A DNA stretch of 64,000 bases from assembly GCF_018882095.1 (NCBI RefSeq), contig NZ_JACVPD010000001.1, positions 310,001 to 374,000 on the forward strand. The letters are read 5' to 3'. Positions within the stretch are counted from its first letter, which is position 1. Every line of letters starts with the position of its first letter. Under the pieces are notes generated by a model. That model was not told the origin of the DNA, ran no database searches, and saw only the letters and a list, made by a program, of their open reading frames with translations. The stretch is from Polynucleobacter sp. CS-Odin-A6. GTDB taxonomy: Bacteria; Pseudomonadota; Gammaproteobacteria; Burkholderiales; Burkholderiaceae. Shown here in pieces: positions 19,443 through 29,567 of this stretch. Both the position numbers and the translations under genes were made by a program.

Positions 19443-21818
19443 ATGTACTCAGACCTCCTCGCAAACCTTAATCCAGAACAACGCGAGGCAGTGACCCTCC
19501 CGCCCCTGAACCCACAGGGTCAAGCCCAGTCTGCCATGATTTTGGCTGGTGCTGGAAGTGGCAAGACCCGGGTTCTCACTACCCGTATAGCTTGGTTGAT
19601 CCAAACTGGCCAGGTTTCGCCGATTGGGGTCTTAGCGGTGACCTTCACTAATAAGGCTGCCAAGGAGATGATGCTGCGCTTAAGCGCGATGTTGCCAATT
19701 AATACCCGCGGGATGTGGATCGGCACCTTTCATGGACTTTGCAACCGTTTATTGCGCGCACACCATAAAGAAGCTGGTTTGCCATCCACTTTTCAAATTT
19801 TGGACACCCAAGATCAGTTATCAGCCATTAAGCGCCTTTTGAAGGGCTTGAAGGTCGATGATGAGAAATACCCCGCTAAGCAGTTGCAATACTTCATTGC
19901 GCACGCCAAAGAGCGCGGCCAACGCGCTCGTGAGCTATCGGTTGGTGATGACTTCCAGGCCAAGATGGCTCAGCTTTACGAAGCCTATGATGCGCAGTGC
20001 CAACGTGAAGGCGTGGTTGACTTTGCTGAACTCTTATTACGAAGCTATGAATTGCTAAAACACAATGAAGCGATTCGGACGCATTACCAAGAGCGCTTCC
20101 GTCATATCCTGATTGATGAGTTTCAAGATACCAATGCCTTGCAATACGCTTGGCTCAAACTTCTCTCCGGACATGATGCCAGCCGTGTCAATGTGAGTAG
20201 TGCTGGTAGCAGTGCAGTTTTCGCCGTGGGCGATGACGATCAAAGTATTTACGCTTTCCGCGGCGCAGATGTTGAGAATATGCGTCTTTACGAAAAGCAA
20301 TACCACCCATTGATGGTCAAGCTAGAGCAGAACTACCGTTCACATGGTCACATCTTAGATACTGCTAATTATCTGATTTCTAATAATACGGATCGCCTAG
20401 GTAAAAATCTGCGCACGGACGCAGGTCATGGTGAACCCGTTCGCATTTACGATGCACCAAGCGATCATGCCGAAGCCGCTTGGCTGATTGATGAAATCAA
20501 AGCACTGGTTAACAGCGGCATTAAGCGCACTGAAATCGCCTTGCTTTATAGAAGTAATGCGCAGTCCCGCATCATCGAGCATGCCTTATTTTCTGCTGCT
20601 ATTCCCTATCGTGTTTATGGCGGATTGCGCTTCTTTGAGCGCGCTGAAATTAAACATGCCCTAGCCTATCTTCGTCTTTTAGAAAATCCGAATGACGATA
20701 CGTCTTTCTCACGAGTCGTCAATTTCCCGACACGCGGTATTGGTGCAAGATCAATTGAAGCTGTTCAAGATTCAGCCCGCGCCCAGAACAGCTCACTCTA
20801 TTTAGCGGCCTCGACTTTAGATGGTAAGGCAGGTGCTGCGCTTGGTGGTTTTGTTCGTTTGGTAGATCACATGCGTGAGGCAACTCGCCATAACACTTTG
20901 CCGGAGACAGTGGAGTTTGTCATTCAGCATAGTGGACTCATTCAGCATTACCTTTCTGAGCGTGAGGGTCAGGATCGGGTAGAGAACTTACAGGAATTGA
21001 TCAACGCTGCTACCGCATTTATAGCGGAAGAGGGTTATGGCCAAGACGCCACTGCCGCCACCTTGCCGGGTGAGAATGCACCAGGCATAGCGGAAGTTTC
21101 ACCCTTAGCAGCGTTCCTCTCACACGCTTCTTTAGAGGCTGGTGATAATCAAGCGCAAGCGGGTCAAGACGCTGTCCAACTCATGACGGTGCACTCCGCT
21201 AAAGGCTTGGAATTCACCTCTGTATTTATTACCGGCTTAGAGGAGGGATTATTTCCTCATGAGAACAGCATCAACGAGCAGAACGGTTTAGAAGAGGAGC
21301 GACGCTTGATGTATGTGGCGATCACCCGCGCTAAGGAACGTCTGTATCTCTCGCATACCCAGTCCAGAATGCTGCACGGTCAAGTGCGCTACAACATGCC
21401 TTCTCGTTTTTTAGAGGAGTTACCTTCAGATTCATTGAAGTGGCTTACTCCAAAAGTAAAGGATGCTCGTTGGGGTGGCACTTCTGGTGGCAATGGCAAT
21501 ACTTGGCAAGATGGCTACACCCGTCAGCGCGAGTTTGGGTCCAATGATTTCTTCGATTCAGGTAGTGAGCGTGAGAGACCCGCTAAACAAATTGGTCGCG
21601 TTGGGTCTGCCTCTACATCAGTCACCAGAATGGCTTCACCACCACGCGGGAGCTATCCCTTCTCCATCGGCCAAAATGTGTTCCATACCAAGTTCGGTGA
21701 GGGACGAGTGACGGGCCTAGAGGGTAATGATACCGACGCGCGTGCTCAAGTGAACTTTAAGCGCCATGGCGTGAAATGGTTGCAACTCAGCATTGCCAAG
21801 CTTGCTGCTATCGATTAA
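19443..21818 (+). CDS. uvrD: UvrD/Rep-family DNA helicase
   Basis: Superfamily 1A 3'-5' DNA helicase of 791 residues, expected in nucleotide excision repair, mismatch repair and replication-fork clearing. Motifs in order: Q motif LNPEQREAV, Walker [22 protein letters not shown] (motif II), [14 protein letters not shown] (motif III), QNYRS (IV), [10 protein letters not shown] (V) and [11 protein letters not shown] (VI). The C-terminus ends in a Tudor-like segment ([19 protein letters not shown]), the RNA-polymerase-binding part typical of UvrD/PcrA rather than Rep. A -10-like element seven bases before the ATG suggests a nearly leaderless transcript. Confidence 0.93.
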   Translation: MYSDLLANLNPEQREAVTLPPLNPQGQAQSAMILAGAGSGKTRVLTTRIAWLIQTGQVSPIGVLAVTFTNKAAKEMMLRLSAMLPINTRGMWIGTFHGLCNRLLRAHHKEAGLPSTFQILDTQDQLSAIKRLLKGLKVDDEKYPAKQLQYFIAHAKERGQRARELSVGDDFQAKMAQLYEAYDAQCQREGVVDFAELLLRSYELLKHNEAIRTHYQERFRHILIDEFQDTNALQYAWLKLLSGHDASRVNVSSAGSSAVFAVGDDDQSIYAFRGADVENMRLYEKQYHPLMVKLEQNYRSHGHILDTANYLISNNTDRLGKNLRTDAGHGEPVRIYDAPSDHAEAAWLIDEIKALVNSGIKRTEIALLYRSNAQSRIIEHALFSAAIPYRVYGGLRFFERAEIKHALAYLRLLENPNDDTSFSRVVNFPTRGIGARSIEAVQDSARAQNSSLYLAASTLDGKAGAALGGFVRLVDHMREATRHNTLPETVEFVIQHSGLIQHYLSEREGQDRVENLQELINAATAFIAEEGYGQDATAATLPGENAPGIAEVSPLAAFLSHASLEAGDNQAQAGQDAVQLMTVHSAKGLEFTSVFITGLEEGLFPHENSINEQNGLEEERRLMYVAITRAKERLYLSHTQSRMLHGQVRYNMPSRFLEELPSDSLKWLTPKVKDARWGGTSGGNGNTWQDGYTRQREFGSNDFFDSGSERERPAKQIGRVGSASTSVTRMASPPRGSYPFSIGQNVFHTKFGEGRVTGLEGNDTDARAQVNFKRHGVKWLQLSIAKLAAID

Positions 21819-21844
21819 TTCAATTAGTTAACGCAGTAGTAGAG

Positions 21845-22627
21845 CTAAGCAATCAGAGTCGCTGATTCTTTTTCGGCAAAGCAGGCTTTCCAAGTAGCAA
21901 AGAAAGAGCAGTGCATCACAGTTAATCCCGCCATTGAGAGCGGGGCAATGATGAACGAGGCGGCTTGACCCAAATCGAGTGCATCAAAGATAGTCCCAAT
22001 CGTGAGTGGAATGGCGATTAAGATCAGGCCCCAAACGGTAATATACAAAAAGAATGCGCCTAGATTAGACCAGCAGGCGAGCACGCTAGAAAAAAGCGCT
22101 TTCGCTACCGGCATATCCTCCCAAGCAACCAACACAGGGGAGAACCACATCAACATGGCTACAGGTATGTAGAGTAAGCCACCAAAAAAGAGAATCAGAT
22201 AGATTTGCCGTACAGCTTCAGGCGTCATCTGCTTATCGCCAGTCAGTAGTGGCAGTAGCAACTCAAAATCGACCAACATACTTAAGATAAAGCTCAGAGT
22301 AATAATGAGCGCTGAGTAAACTGTGCCTAACTGCAGAATGCGCTTACGAATCACGGGTGTTGATTGGAGGGCAATTAAATATACCGTTGGGCGGATACGT
22401 TCTTTTAGAATGGCTTGTCGACAGGCTGTCATGAAGCCAACCGATAAGGTTGGTGTCAGTAATAAAACTGCAAAAACGCCAATCACGGGTACGAGTACAG
22501 CTAGCTGTGCGACAAAAACATACATGAATATCAGCATCAGAAAACCCAGAGGATTTTGTTTAAACAACCAAATACCTTGGCGTATCCAGGTGTAACCCTC
22601 TTTGGGTGCGACAGACTGTAGTTTCAT
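21845..22627 (-). CDS. BPSS1780-family integral membrane protein
   Basis: Integral membrane protein of 260 residues with about six hydrophobic segments. The N-terminus PKEGYTWIRQGIWLFKQNPLGFLMLIF matches the BPSS1780 family of betaproteobacterial membrane proteins of unknown function. The ATG overlaps the thrB stop by 4 bp, so the two are translationally coupled. It converges on uvrD. Confidence 0.8.
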   Translation of the reverse strand: MKLQSVAPKEGYTWIRQGIWLFKQNPLGFLMLIFMYVFVAQLAVLVPVIGVFAVLLLTPTLSVGFMTACRQAILKERIRPTVYLIALQSTPVIRKRILQLGTVYSALIITLSFILSMLVDFELLLPLLTGDKQMTPEAVRQIYLILFFGGLLYIPVAMLMWFSPVLVAWEDMPVAKALFSSVLACWSNLGAFFLYITVWGLILIAIPLTIGTIFDALDLGQAASFIIAPLSMAGLTVMHCSFFATWKACFAEKESATLIA

Positions 22628-23601
22628 ATTGCTTTTCTGCTTAAGAGAATATTTTCAAAATGACGAGGGTCATGCGGCGTGAGCATCTGAGCATCGCGCG
22701 GTAAATAAAAATCCCAGAGGCGAGAAATCCAAAAACGGAGGGCTGCTGCGCGTATCATCAGCGGCCAACTCTGTTGCTCTAGATCATTTAGTGCACGAAC
22801 AGTTTGGTAAGCATCCATCAGCGCCTGAAAGCGAGCTGGATCTAGATCCGATTTGTTATCTGCCAAGCACCAATCATTGACAGTCACCGCTAAATCAAAT
22901 AACCACTTATCTGTACCGGCGAAATAAAAGTCAAAGAAGCCGCCCAACTGATCCTTGGACATATCTTTTTCGGCTTGAGGGTCAAAGAGCACATTGTCTC
23001 TAAAGAGATCGCAATGACTTGCACCTTGAGGAAGCGATGCATAAGCGGCTGAAGTAAAGAATTGCTCTTGGGTTGCGAGCTCGCTAGTGAGTAATTCTTT
23101 TTGCGCATTGCTGAGATGGGGCAACACTTCCGGTACCGTTTGTTTCCACCAAGCAAGGCTGCGAAGATTTTCTTGGGTATGCTGAAAGTCTACGCCCGCC
23201 AAATGCATCTTTGCAAGGTTCTCACCAACTAACGCGCAATGCACGGCTTGGGGTGCAAGTCTTGATAGGCCTGGCAGCTTGCTCACAATTGCAGCGGGCT
23301 TCCCCTTTAATGAGAACAGAATTTGTCCATGCTTATTCTCGAGTGGCTTAGGCACTGGAATGCCCTTATTAGCCAAATGCCTCATTAGCTCCAAGTAATA
23401 GGGCAATTGCTCTGCTGTTAGTCTCTCAAAAATAGTCAATACATATTTTTGATTCTTGCCATCCTTCTCTGTATCGAGAAAGAAATTCGAGTTCTCAATA
23501 CCACCATGAATTCCGCGAATATCTGTGGCTCGCCCAATATCAAAATCGGTTGCGATCCAATCAGAGATATCGCTCAGTTCAATAGGAGTAAATACGGCCA
23601 T
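22624..23601 (-). CDS. thrB: Homoserine kinase (ThrB2/APH-fold type)
   Basis: Homoserine kinase of the aminoglycoside-phosphotransferase fold, phosphorylating homoserine for threonine synthesis; 325 residues. The conserved opening is FTPIELSDISDWIATDFDIG. The catalytic loop reads GASHCDLFRDNVLFD (HxDxxxxN) and the metal-binding segment is GFFDFYFAGTDKWLFDLAVTVNDW. This differs from the GHMP-fold ThrB of enterobacteria and is the usual betaproteobacterial form. It lies between a small secreted protein and the BPSS1780 protein. Confidence 0.93.
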   Translation of the reverse strand: MAVFTPIELSDISDWIATDFDIGRATDIRGIHGGIENSNFFLDTEKDGKNQKYVLTIFERLTAEQLPYYLELMRHLANKGIPVPKPLENKHGQILFSLKGKPAAIVSKLPGLSRLAPQAVHCALVGENLAKMHLAGVDFQHTQENLRSLAWWKQTVPEVLPHLSNAQKELLTSELATQEQFFTSAAYASLPQGASHCDLFRDNVLFDPQAEKDMSKDQLGGFFDFYFAGTDKWLFDLAVTVNDWCLADNKSDLDPARFQALMDAYQTVRALNDLEQQSWPLMIRAAALRFWISRLWDFYLPRDAQMLTPHDPRHFENILLSRKAI

Positions 23602-23647
23602 AACTAAAAATGAACAGTGCGAATAATTAAATCAAGTACATCAGCGA

Positions 23648-24055
23648 CTAGAACGGGATGCTGATGCTAGGCACGCTGATCAGATCAGTTTCTTTGGGTA
23701 CGCCCGGCATGACCGTAGCTGGTGGTGCCATTTCATAGGTGGTAAAGCGTGTTTTGACATCTACCTGAGTCGGTGAATTGGCATCTTTATATTCAGTTAT
23801 TTCAGTACCAGTTGCCTCTTTATGCTGAAAGCTGGGCTTACGACCTTGAGGGGCATTCGTTGCCTCAGCAGCACTGACTGGCGGTGATAATGGTAGGTTG
23901 TTGATGCGTTGAAGTTCTGATGGGCTTAAAGCCTGACTATTGCCCTGGGCTTGTGCTGAATGTAAGCCATACGAGGCAAAAGCCACTAAAAAGCTTGCAA
24001 GAACAAGGGTTTGACTCAATGAAGAGTGGAGTAAGTTTGTGAGAGCGGGCATCAT
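23648..24055 (-). CDS. Small exported protein, possibly DUF2782-like
   Basis: Protein of 135 residues with a Sec signal peptide (hydrophobic stretch about residues 13-30, cleavage likely after SAQA). The mature part is Pro/Ser-rich and ends in a short beta-rich segment including GTEITEYKDANSPTQVDVKTR, which faintly recalls the DUF2782 family often found beside thrB and polA in betaproteobacteria. Function unknown. It lies upstream of thrB on the same strand and divergent from polA. Confidence 0.6.
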   Translation of the reverse strand: MMPALTNLLHSSLSQTLVLASFLVAFASYGLHSAQAQGNSQALSPSELQRINNLPLSPPVSAAEATNAPQGRKPSFQHKEATGTEITEYKDANSPTQVDVKTRFTTYEMAPPATVMPGVPKETDLISVPSISIPF

Positions 24056-24136
24056 TTTTTACCTTTTTAAGCCTCTTGTCAGGATTATTTGAACCTGATC
24101 AGCGGGCAGTTAGCAACTAGATTGTACGATTGCGGT

Positions 24137-26965
24137 ATGACTAAACATAGACTCCTGTTGGTAGACGGCTCTAGCTACCTTTACCGCGCCTTTCATGCCA
24201 TGCCAGACCTCAGAAATGGGGCGGGAGACCCTACTGGGGCTATCTATGGCATGGTCAATATGATGCGCCGGGCTCGTTCGGAGCTCCAAGCCGACCATAT
24301 TGCCTGTGTTTTTGATGCCAAAGGGAAGACTTTTCGCGATGAAATGTACTCTGAGTACAAAGCGCACCGCTCTCCTATGCCTGAAGACTTGGTAAAGCAG
24401 ATTGAGCCGATTCATGCCATGGTGAAGGCATTAGGCTGGCCAGTATTGATGGTTTCTGGGGTGGAAGCGGATGATGTGATTGGCACCTTAGCTTGTCAAG
24501 CAACGCAAGCTGGGTGGGAGACTATTATTTCCACCGGCGATAAAGATTTGGCCCAATTGGTGAATGCCTCCGTCACCCTGATTAATACGATGACCAATGA
24601 AACATTGGATATCGAAGGTGTCATTGCAAAATTTGGTGTGCCGCCAGAGCGAATTGTGGATTACCTTTCCATCATTGGCGACACAGTAGATAACGTCCCC
24701 GGTGTTCCCAAGGCTGGTCCAAAAACGGCAAATAAATGGTTGGCCGAGTTCGGAGATTTAGATCAGTTGATGGCGAACGCAGATCAGGTGAAAGGCGTTG
24801 TCGGAGAAAATCTCCGCAATAGTTTGGAGTGGCTCCCACAAGCGCGCCAACTCATTACCGTTAAAACAGATTGTGATTTATCCCCCCATTTACCTGGGCT
24901 GGATGATCTTCATGCAAAACCAGAAGACGCGCCACTCTTACGCGAACTGTTTGAGCGTTATGCATTTAAAACTTGGTTACGTGATGTGGAGAAGCAGCTG
25001 AGTGGATCGAGTATTGATGTGAGTAGTGGTTTAGATTTAGCGGGAAGCCCGATAAAAACTACATCCGAGCCTAAGGAAAGAGTTGCTAATAATCCGTTTG
25101 GTCCCACTGCTACAGCCGCTACTACGGCGCTATCTCAAGAAACTACTGACTTACAGGGCGCCATTGAAAAAAGTTACGAATGTGTTGTAGATGAGGTGGC
25201 ATTAGATCGTTGGTTAAAGAAAATTGAGGGTGCGCAACTCACTGCCGTAGATACGGAAACTACTGGCCTAGATGCTCTGGCGGCAGAGCTCGTGGGTATT
25301 TCACTCTGTGTTGCCCCAGGGGATGCTTGCTATATACCGGTAGCGCATCGTAATGGGGAAGATCAACTGAGTCGTGAGTTCGTTTTGGCAAAACTCAAGC
25401 CGTGGCTGGAGAGCACTAAGCATTTCAAAGTAGGTCAAAATTTAAAATACGACAGTCATATTTTTGCGAACTATGACATCACCTTGCAAGGTATTCGGTT
25501 TGATACGTTGCTCGAGTCTTATGTGCTGGAATCGCATATGCCACATAACCTGGATAACTTGGCCGAGCGACATCTGGGCATGAAGACCATTCGCTATGAA
25601 GAGGTATGCGGTAAAGGGGTTCATCAAATTGGCTTTGATCAGGTGGATCTGAAAATCGCAACTGATTACGCTGCCGAAGACGCTGACATTACACTGCGCT
25701 TGCATTTAGCCTTATGGCCACAAATTCAGGAGAGTCCTGGGCTGCTGTATGTCTATGAAAACATTGAGATGCCGGCAATGCGCGTCTTGGGAATTATGGA
25801 GCGCAATGGTATTCGCATTGATTCAGCGCTCCTCTCCAAACAAGGCCAAGAGGTTGGTAAGCGTCTACTTGCTTTAGAGGGTGAAATTCATAAACTAGCA
25901 GGCCAGCCGTTCAACATTCAATCGCCCAAACAGATTGCAGAAATCCTATTTGGACAGTTAGCACTTCCGGTAATTAAGAAGACACCATCAGGTGCGCCAT
26001 CAACGGATGAAGAGGTTTTGCAGAAGCTGGCTGAGGATTACCCTTTGCCAGCGCGCATTTTGGATTACCGTAGCTTAGCTAAATTGATGTCGACGTATAT
26101 TGAGAAGTTGCCCCGCATGGCTGACGCTAAGACCGGGCGCGTACATACCAATTTTTCTCAAGCCACTGCGGTAACGGGGCGCTTAGCCTCTAGTGAACCC
26201 AATTTGCAAAATATTCCTGTTCGTACAGAGGAGGGTCGCCGTATTCGTGAGGCATTTATTCCGGCAGAAGGGTGTAAGTTACTCTCAGCCGACTATTCGC
26301 AAATTGAATTGCGCATCATGGCGCATATTGCTGAAGATGAAAATCTACTGGCTGCCTTTGCTGCTGGCAAGGATGTTCACCAGGCTACTGCTGCGGAGAT
26401 TTTTAGTGTGCCATTAGAGGCCGTCACTTCAGAGCAGCGTCGTTATGCCAAGGTCATTAACTTTGGCTTGATTTATGGCATGAGCGCTTTTGGCCTCGCA
26501 GGTAACTTGGGTATTGAGCGCTCAGCCGCGCAAAACTATATTGCTAAGTATTTCGATCGCTATCCTGGAGTTGCTCAATACATGGAGCGGACTCGCCTTG
26601 AAGCCAGAGAGAATGGTTATGTGGAGACTGTCTTTGGCAGACGTCTCTGGCTACCTGAGATCAAAGGCTCTAACGGTCCCCGCCGTCAAGGTGCAGAGCG
26701 CGCAGCGATTAATGCGCCGATGCAGGGAACTGCAGCTGACTTGATTAAGTTGGCCATGATCGCAGTAGAAAACTGGCTTGAAAAAGAGCAGTTAAAGACC
26801 CGCATGTTGCTCCAAGTCCATGATGAATTGGTGTTTGACGTACCCTTAGACGAATTGGAGTTGCTGCAGAGTAAGTTACCTGACTTAATGTGTCGGGTAG
26901 CTGAACTGAAGGTTCCTTTGTTGGTGGGGATCGGGATTGGCGATAATTGGGAAGAAGCGCATTAA
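24137..26965 (+). CDS. polA: DNA polymerase I
   Basis: Family A DNA polymerase of 942 residues used in Okazaki fragment maturation and repair. Three domains are visible. The 5' nuclease begins HRLLLVDGSSYLYRAFHAMP, with GVEADDVIGTLA. The 3'-5' exonuclease has DTETTGLDAL, so proofreading is probably intact. The polymerase has motif A LLSADYSQIELRIMAHIA, motif B RRYAKVINFGLIYGMSAFGL and motif C LQVHDELVFDVP. The ATG at 24137 is used; an in-frame upstream ATG at 24089 would add 16 unrelated residues. It is followed at 22 bp by a dienelactone hydrolase gene. Confidence 0.97.
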   Translation: MTKHRLLLVDGSSYLYRAFHAMPDLRNGAGDPTGAIYGMVNMMRRARSELQADHIACVFDAKGKTFRDEMYSEYKAHRSPMPEDLVKQIEPIHAMVKALGWPVLMVSGVEADDVIGTLACQATQAGWETIISTGDKDLAQLVNASVTLINTMTNETLDIEGVIAKFGVPPERIVDYLSIIGDTVDNVPGVPKAGPKTANKWLAEFGDLDQLMANADQVKGVVGENLRNSLEWLPQARQLITVKTDCDLSPHLPGLDDLHAKPEDAPLLRELFERYAFKTWLRDVEKQLSGSSIDVSSGLDLAGSPIKTTSEPKERVANNPFGPTATAATTALSQETTDLQGAIEKSYECVVDEVALDRWLKKIEGAQLTAVDTETTGLDALAAELVGISLCVAPGDACYIPVAHRNGEDQLSREFVLAKLKPWLESTKHFKVGQNLKYDSHIFANYDITLQGIRFDTLLESYVLESHMPHNLDNLAERHLGMKTIRYEEVCGKGVHQIGFDQVDLKIATDYAAEDADITLRLHLALWPQIQESPGLLYVYENIEMPAMRVLGIMERNGIRIDSALLSKQGQEVGKRLLALEGEIHKLAGQPFNIQSPKQIAEILFGQLALPVIKKTPSGAPSTDEEVLQKLAEDYPLPARILDYRSLAKLMSTYIEKLPRMADAKTGRVHTNFSQATAVTGRLASSEPNLQNIPVRTEEGRRIREAFIPAEGCKLLSADYSQIELRIMAHIAEDENLLAAFAAGKDVHQATAAEIFSVPLEAVTSEQRRYAKVINFGLIYGMSAFGLAGNLGIERSAAQNYIAKYFDRYPGVAQYMERTRLEARENGYVETVFGRRLWLPEIKGSNGPRRQGAERAAINAPMQGTAADLIKLAMIAVENWLEKEQLKTRMLLQVHDELVFDVPLDELELLQSKLPDLMCRVAELKVPLLVGIGIGDNWEEAH

Positions 26966-26987
26966 GAATAGGAATCTGGAGACATAA

Positions 26988-27884
26988 ATGACTAAGAAAA
27001 TACAATCAGACATACGGACAGTATCCGAAGATAGAAGAGGCTTTATTAAGGCGTCTGCGATCACCGCCACTACTATTGGGATTGGATTTGTGGCTGCCTC
27101 AGAGCCAGTGATGGCTGCTGCAATTGAAACCGATTTCACGGGCATTAAAGCGGGTGAGCAAATGATTCCGGTGGGCAGTTTTCAGATGCCGGCCTATGTC
27201 TCTCGTCCAGACAAAGCAAAGGGCTCTTTGCCCATCATCATCGTTGCGAGTGAAATCTTTGGTGTGCATGAATACATCGCAGACATCACAAGACGGTTTG
27301 CCAAATTGGGCTATCTGGCCATTGCCCCAGAATTCTTTACCCGTGCTGGTGATCCTAATGCCTATGGAACCATTGCTGAAATTCAGAAAAACATCATCGC
27401 GGTGACTCCAGACTCACAAGTAATCAATGATCTACAAGCTGCATTAGTGTGGGCTGGTAAAAATGGCGGCGACTTGAAAAAGGTAGGCGTGACTGGATTC
27501 TGTTGGGGTGGTCGGATTGTTTGGTTGTCTGCAACCCTTCCTCAAGTGCGCGCAGGTGTGGCTTGGTATGGTCGGGTCATCGGTGAAAAAACAGAAAATA
27601 GTCCACGTCATCCGGTTGATATTGCAGCCGATCTCAAAGCCCCTGTCTTGGGTTTGTATGGCGGTGCGGATACCGGTATTTCTCTGGAAAGCGTTGAGCA
27701 AATGCGCGAGGCGCTGGCAAAAGCGGCCCCTAAAAACCCAGCAGCCAAAGCCAGTCGTTTTGAAATCTATCCAGATACACCCCATGCTTTTCATGCGGAC
27801 TATCGCGCAACCTATCGTGAAGGGCCCGCTAAGGATGGCTGGGAAAAGTGCCTTGCTTGGTTTAAGCAAAACGGGGTAGCGTAA
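26988..27884 (+). CDS. Tat-exported dienelactone hydrolase family protein
   Basis: Alpha/beta hydrolase of the dienelactone hydrolase family, 298 residues. A twin-arginine-type signal (DRRGFIKASAITATTIG) occupies residues about 15-45, so it is probably exported folded. The catalytic triad is Cys in VTGFCWGGR, Asp in LYGGADTG and His in YPDTPHAFHADY. Substrate is unknown. It lies 22 bp after polA and 5 bp before a ZIP transporter gene, suggesting co-transcription. Confidence 0.87.
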   Translation: MTKKIQSDIRTVSEDRRGFIKASAITATTIGIGFVAASEPVMAAAIETDFTGIKAGEQMIPVGSFQMPAYVSRPDKAKGSLPIIIVASEIFGVHEYIADITRRFAKLGYLAIAPEFFTRAGDPNAYGTIAEIQKNIIAVTPDSQVINDLQAALVWAGKNGGDLKKVGVTGFCWGGRIVWLSATLPQVRAGVAWYGRVIGEKTENSPRHPVDIAADLKAPVLGLYGGADTGISLESVEQMREALAKAAPKNPAAKASRFEIYPDTPHAFHADYRATYREGPAKDGWEKCLAWFKQNGVA

Positions 27885-27889
27885 GTTCT

Positions 27890-28663
27890 ATGTCAGTACT
27901 GCAAACAATTTTATTGGTCACGGCACTAGCGGGAACCGCGAGTGTTTTAGTGGCTGCGAGTTTTTCTTTATCTTTGCTCTCAAAGATGGTTCACAGTATG
28001 GTGAGTGTATCGGTCGGGATTTTGCTAGCGACTGCCTTTTTACATTCTTTGCCTGAGGCTTTCACAATGGCTGGAGCGAGCCCGCAGTTACTATTCGCTA
28101 CTTTGCTTGCCGGACTCTTGGGCTTCTTCTTACTGGAAAAAATTGCTTTATTGCGTCATAGCCATCATCACGAGGGCGATGGTCATGATCATCACCATGG
28201 TCACGATGCAGAGGTGGCGGGTCGAAGTGGCTGGATGATTTTGGTGGGCGACGGAATACATAATTTTGTCGATGGTGTTTTGATCGCAGCCGCCTTTATG
28301 GCGGATTACCAAGTGGGTATCTTCACCGCTATTGCGATCATTGCCCATGAGATTCCTCAAGAGATTGGGGATTTCATCGTGCTACTGAATGCAGGCTTCT
28401 CGCGTGCGCGTGCTTTGTTTTACAACCTCATTTGTGGATTGTCTGCAGTGCTTGGTGGTGTGTTAGCTTATTTCTTTTTAGAAAAAGCCCAAGGAGCAAT
28501 GCCTTACCTTTTAGTCATTGCATCTAGTAGCTTTATTTATATTGCGGTGAGTGATCTTATTCCGCAAATGCATCGACGCCCGCATTGGGCCGAGTCTTTG
28601 CGTCAAATTATTTTGATTGCGTGTGGGGTTGGTTTTGTAATCTCACTATCACTACTGCATTAG
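27890..28663 (+). CDS. ZIP-family divalent metal transporter
   Basis: Membrane protein of 257 residues with about eight helices of the ZIP (ZupT/GufA) type, moving Zn2+ or related metals into the cytoplasm. A histidine-rich loop (HSHHHEGDGHDHHHGHD, residues about 87-103) follows helix 3. The metal-binding helices read HNFVDGVLIAAAF and HEIPQEIGDF. The stop codon lies within the first unit of a 13-bp tandem repeat that continues toward the convergent sulfurtransferase gene. Confidence 0.9.
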   Translation: MSVLQTILLVTALAGTASVLVAASFSLSLLSKMVHSMVSVSVGILLATAFLHSLPEAFTMAGASPQLLFATLLAGLLGFFLLEKIALLRHSHHHEGDGHDHHHGHDAEVAGRSGWMILVGDGIHNFVDGVLIAAAFMADYQVGIFTAIAIIAHEIPQEIGDFIVLLNAGFSRARALFYNLICGLSAVLGGVLAYFFLEKAQGAMPYLLVIASSSFIYIAVSDLIPQMHRRPHWAESLRQIILIACGVGFVISLSLLH

Positions 28664-28706
28664 AGTGCTGCATTAGAGCGCTGCATTAGAGCGCCGCATC
28701 AGATTT
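28655..28706. repeat. 13-bp tandem repeat at convergent gene ends (ZIP / sulfurtransferase)
   Basis: Units CTGCATTAGAGTG, CTGCATTAGAGCG, CTGCATTAGAGCG and a degenerate CCGCATCAGATTT follow one another. The first unit holds the ZIP stop TAG (28661), and the last holds the sulfurtransferase stop (TCA at 28699). The 13-bp period places TAG in all three plus-strand frames. Confidence 0.9.
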
Positions 28707-29529
28707 CTACTGGCCTACTAGGGTCAGCGCACCATTCACTCCAGCTACCTGCATAAAGACGTGAACCCTTTAGGCCAGCCAATTCCATGGCCAGTAAATT
28801 ATGGCAAGCAGTCACTCCAGAGCCGCATTGATGAATGATTTCTGAAGCTTTAGTAGACCCTAAGAGGTCATGAAAATCTTTGAATAACTGTTCAGGCGTT
28901 TTAAATGATCTACCAGACAGATTTTGTCTAAAGCAGTAGTTCAATGCATCAGGTATGTGGCCGCCGACAGGATCTAAAGTTTCATTTTGACCATGAAAGC
29001 GATCATTTGCACGAGCATCGAGCACAACACTCTTCTTGGCCTGAAGATTTTCAACCACATCCTTTACCAGTACCAAGCCAACATAAGGCATTGCTGGTAC
29101 TGCGGCGATCGTCGGCTCTGCTTGCCGAGGCAAAGTACCAATCGGACCGTTCCAAGCGTCTAGGCCCCCATCTAAGACTTGGACTTTGGCATGACCGGTT
29201 GCCTTCAGCATCCACCATAAGCGGCTCGCATAAACGGAGCCCTGAGCGTCATAGGCCACTACCAAGGTATTGGAGTCCATTCCTAAGCGCGATTTAGTCT
29301 GCGCCCAAGCTTCAGAGGTAGGTAGGGGGTGACGACCATTTTTACCGTTTACCTCGCCTGACAAGTCGACATCGAGGTCTACATAAATAGCGCCGGGAAT
29401 ATGACCTTCTAAATAGGATTTTTTGCCAATGTTTGGATCTACTAAATCAAAACGACAGTCGCAAAGCAACACATTCTCACCGCTGTTAATGATTTCTTCT
29501 AACTGGTTTGCAGTAATGAGGGGAGTCAT
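28699..29529 (-). CDS. Thiosulfate/3-mercaptopyruvate sulfurtransferase (SseA-like)
   Basis: Two-domain rhodanese of 276 residues. The inactive N-terminal rhodanese domain contains LCDCRFDLVDPNIGKKSYLEGHIPGA. The active C-terminal domain carries the catalytic loop CGSGVTACH, and CGSGVTA is the loop type of 3-mercaptopyruvate sulfurtransferases. Likely cytoplasmic, transferring sulfur to cyanide or thiols. It stands between the convergent ZIP gene and an upstream Rieske oxygenase gene on the same strand, 38 bp away. Confidence 0.88.
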   Translation of the reverse strand: MTPLITANQLEEIINSGENVLLCDCRFDLVDPNIGKKSYLEGHIPGAIYVDLDVDLSGEVNGKNGRHPLPTSEAWAQTKSRLGMDSNTLVVAYDAQGSVYASRLWWMLKATGHAKVQVLDGGLDAWNGPIGTLPRQAEPTIAAVPAMPYVGLVLVKDVVENLQAKKSVVLDARANDRFHGQNETLDPVGGHIPDALNYCFRQNLSGRSFKTPEQLFKDFHDLLGSTKASEIIHQCGSGVTACHNLLAMELAGLKGSRLYAGSWSEWCADPSRPVEI

Positions 29530-29567
29530 AGTAGCTTCCTATTGAGGGCAAATAGAGTGTTACCGAA

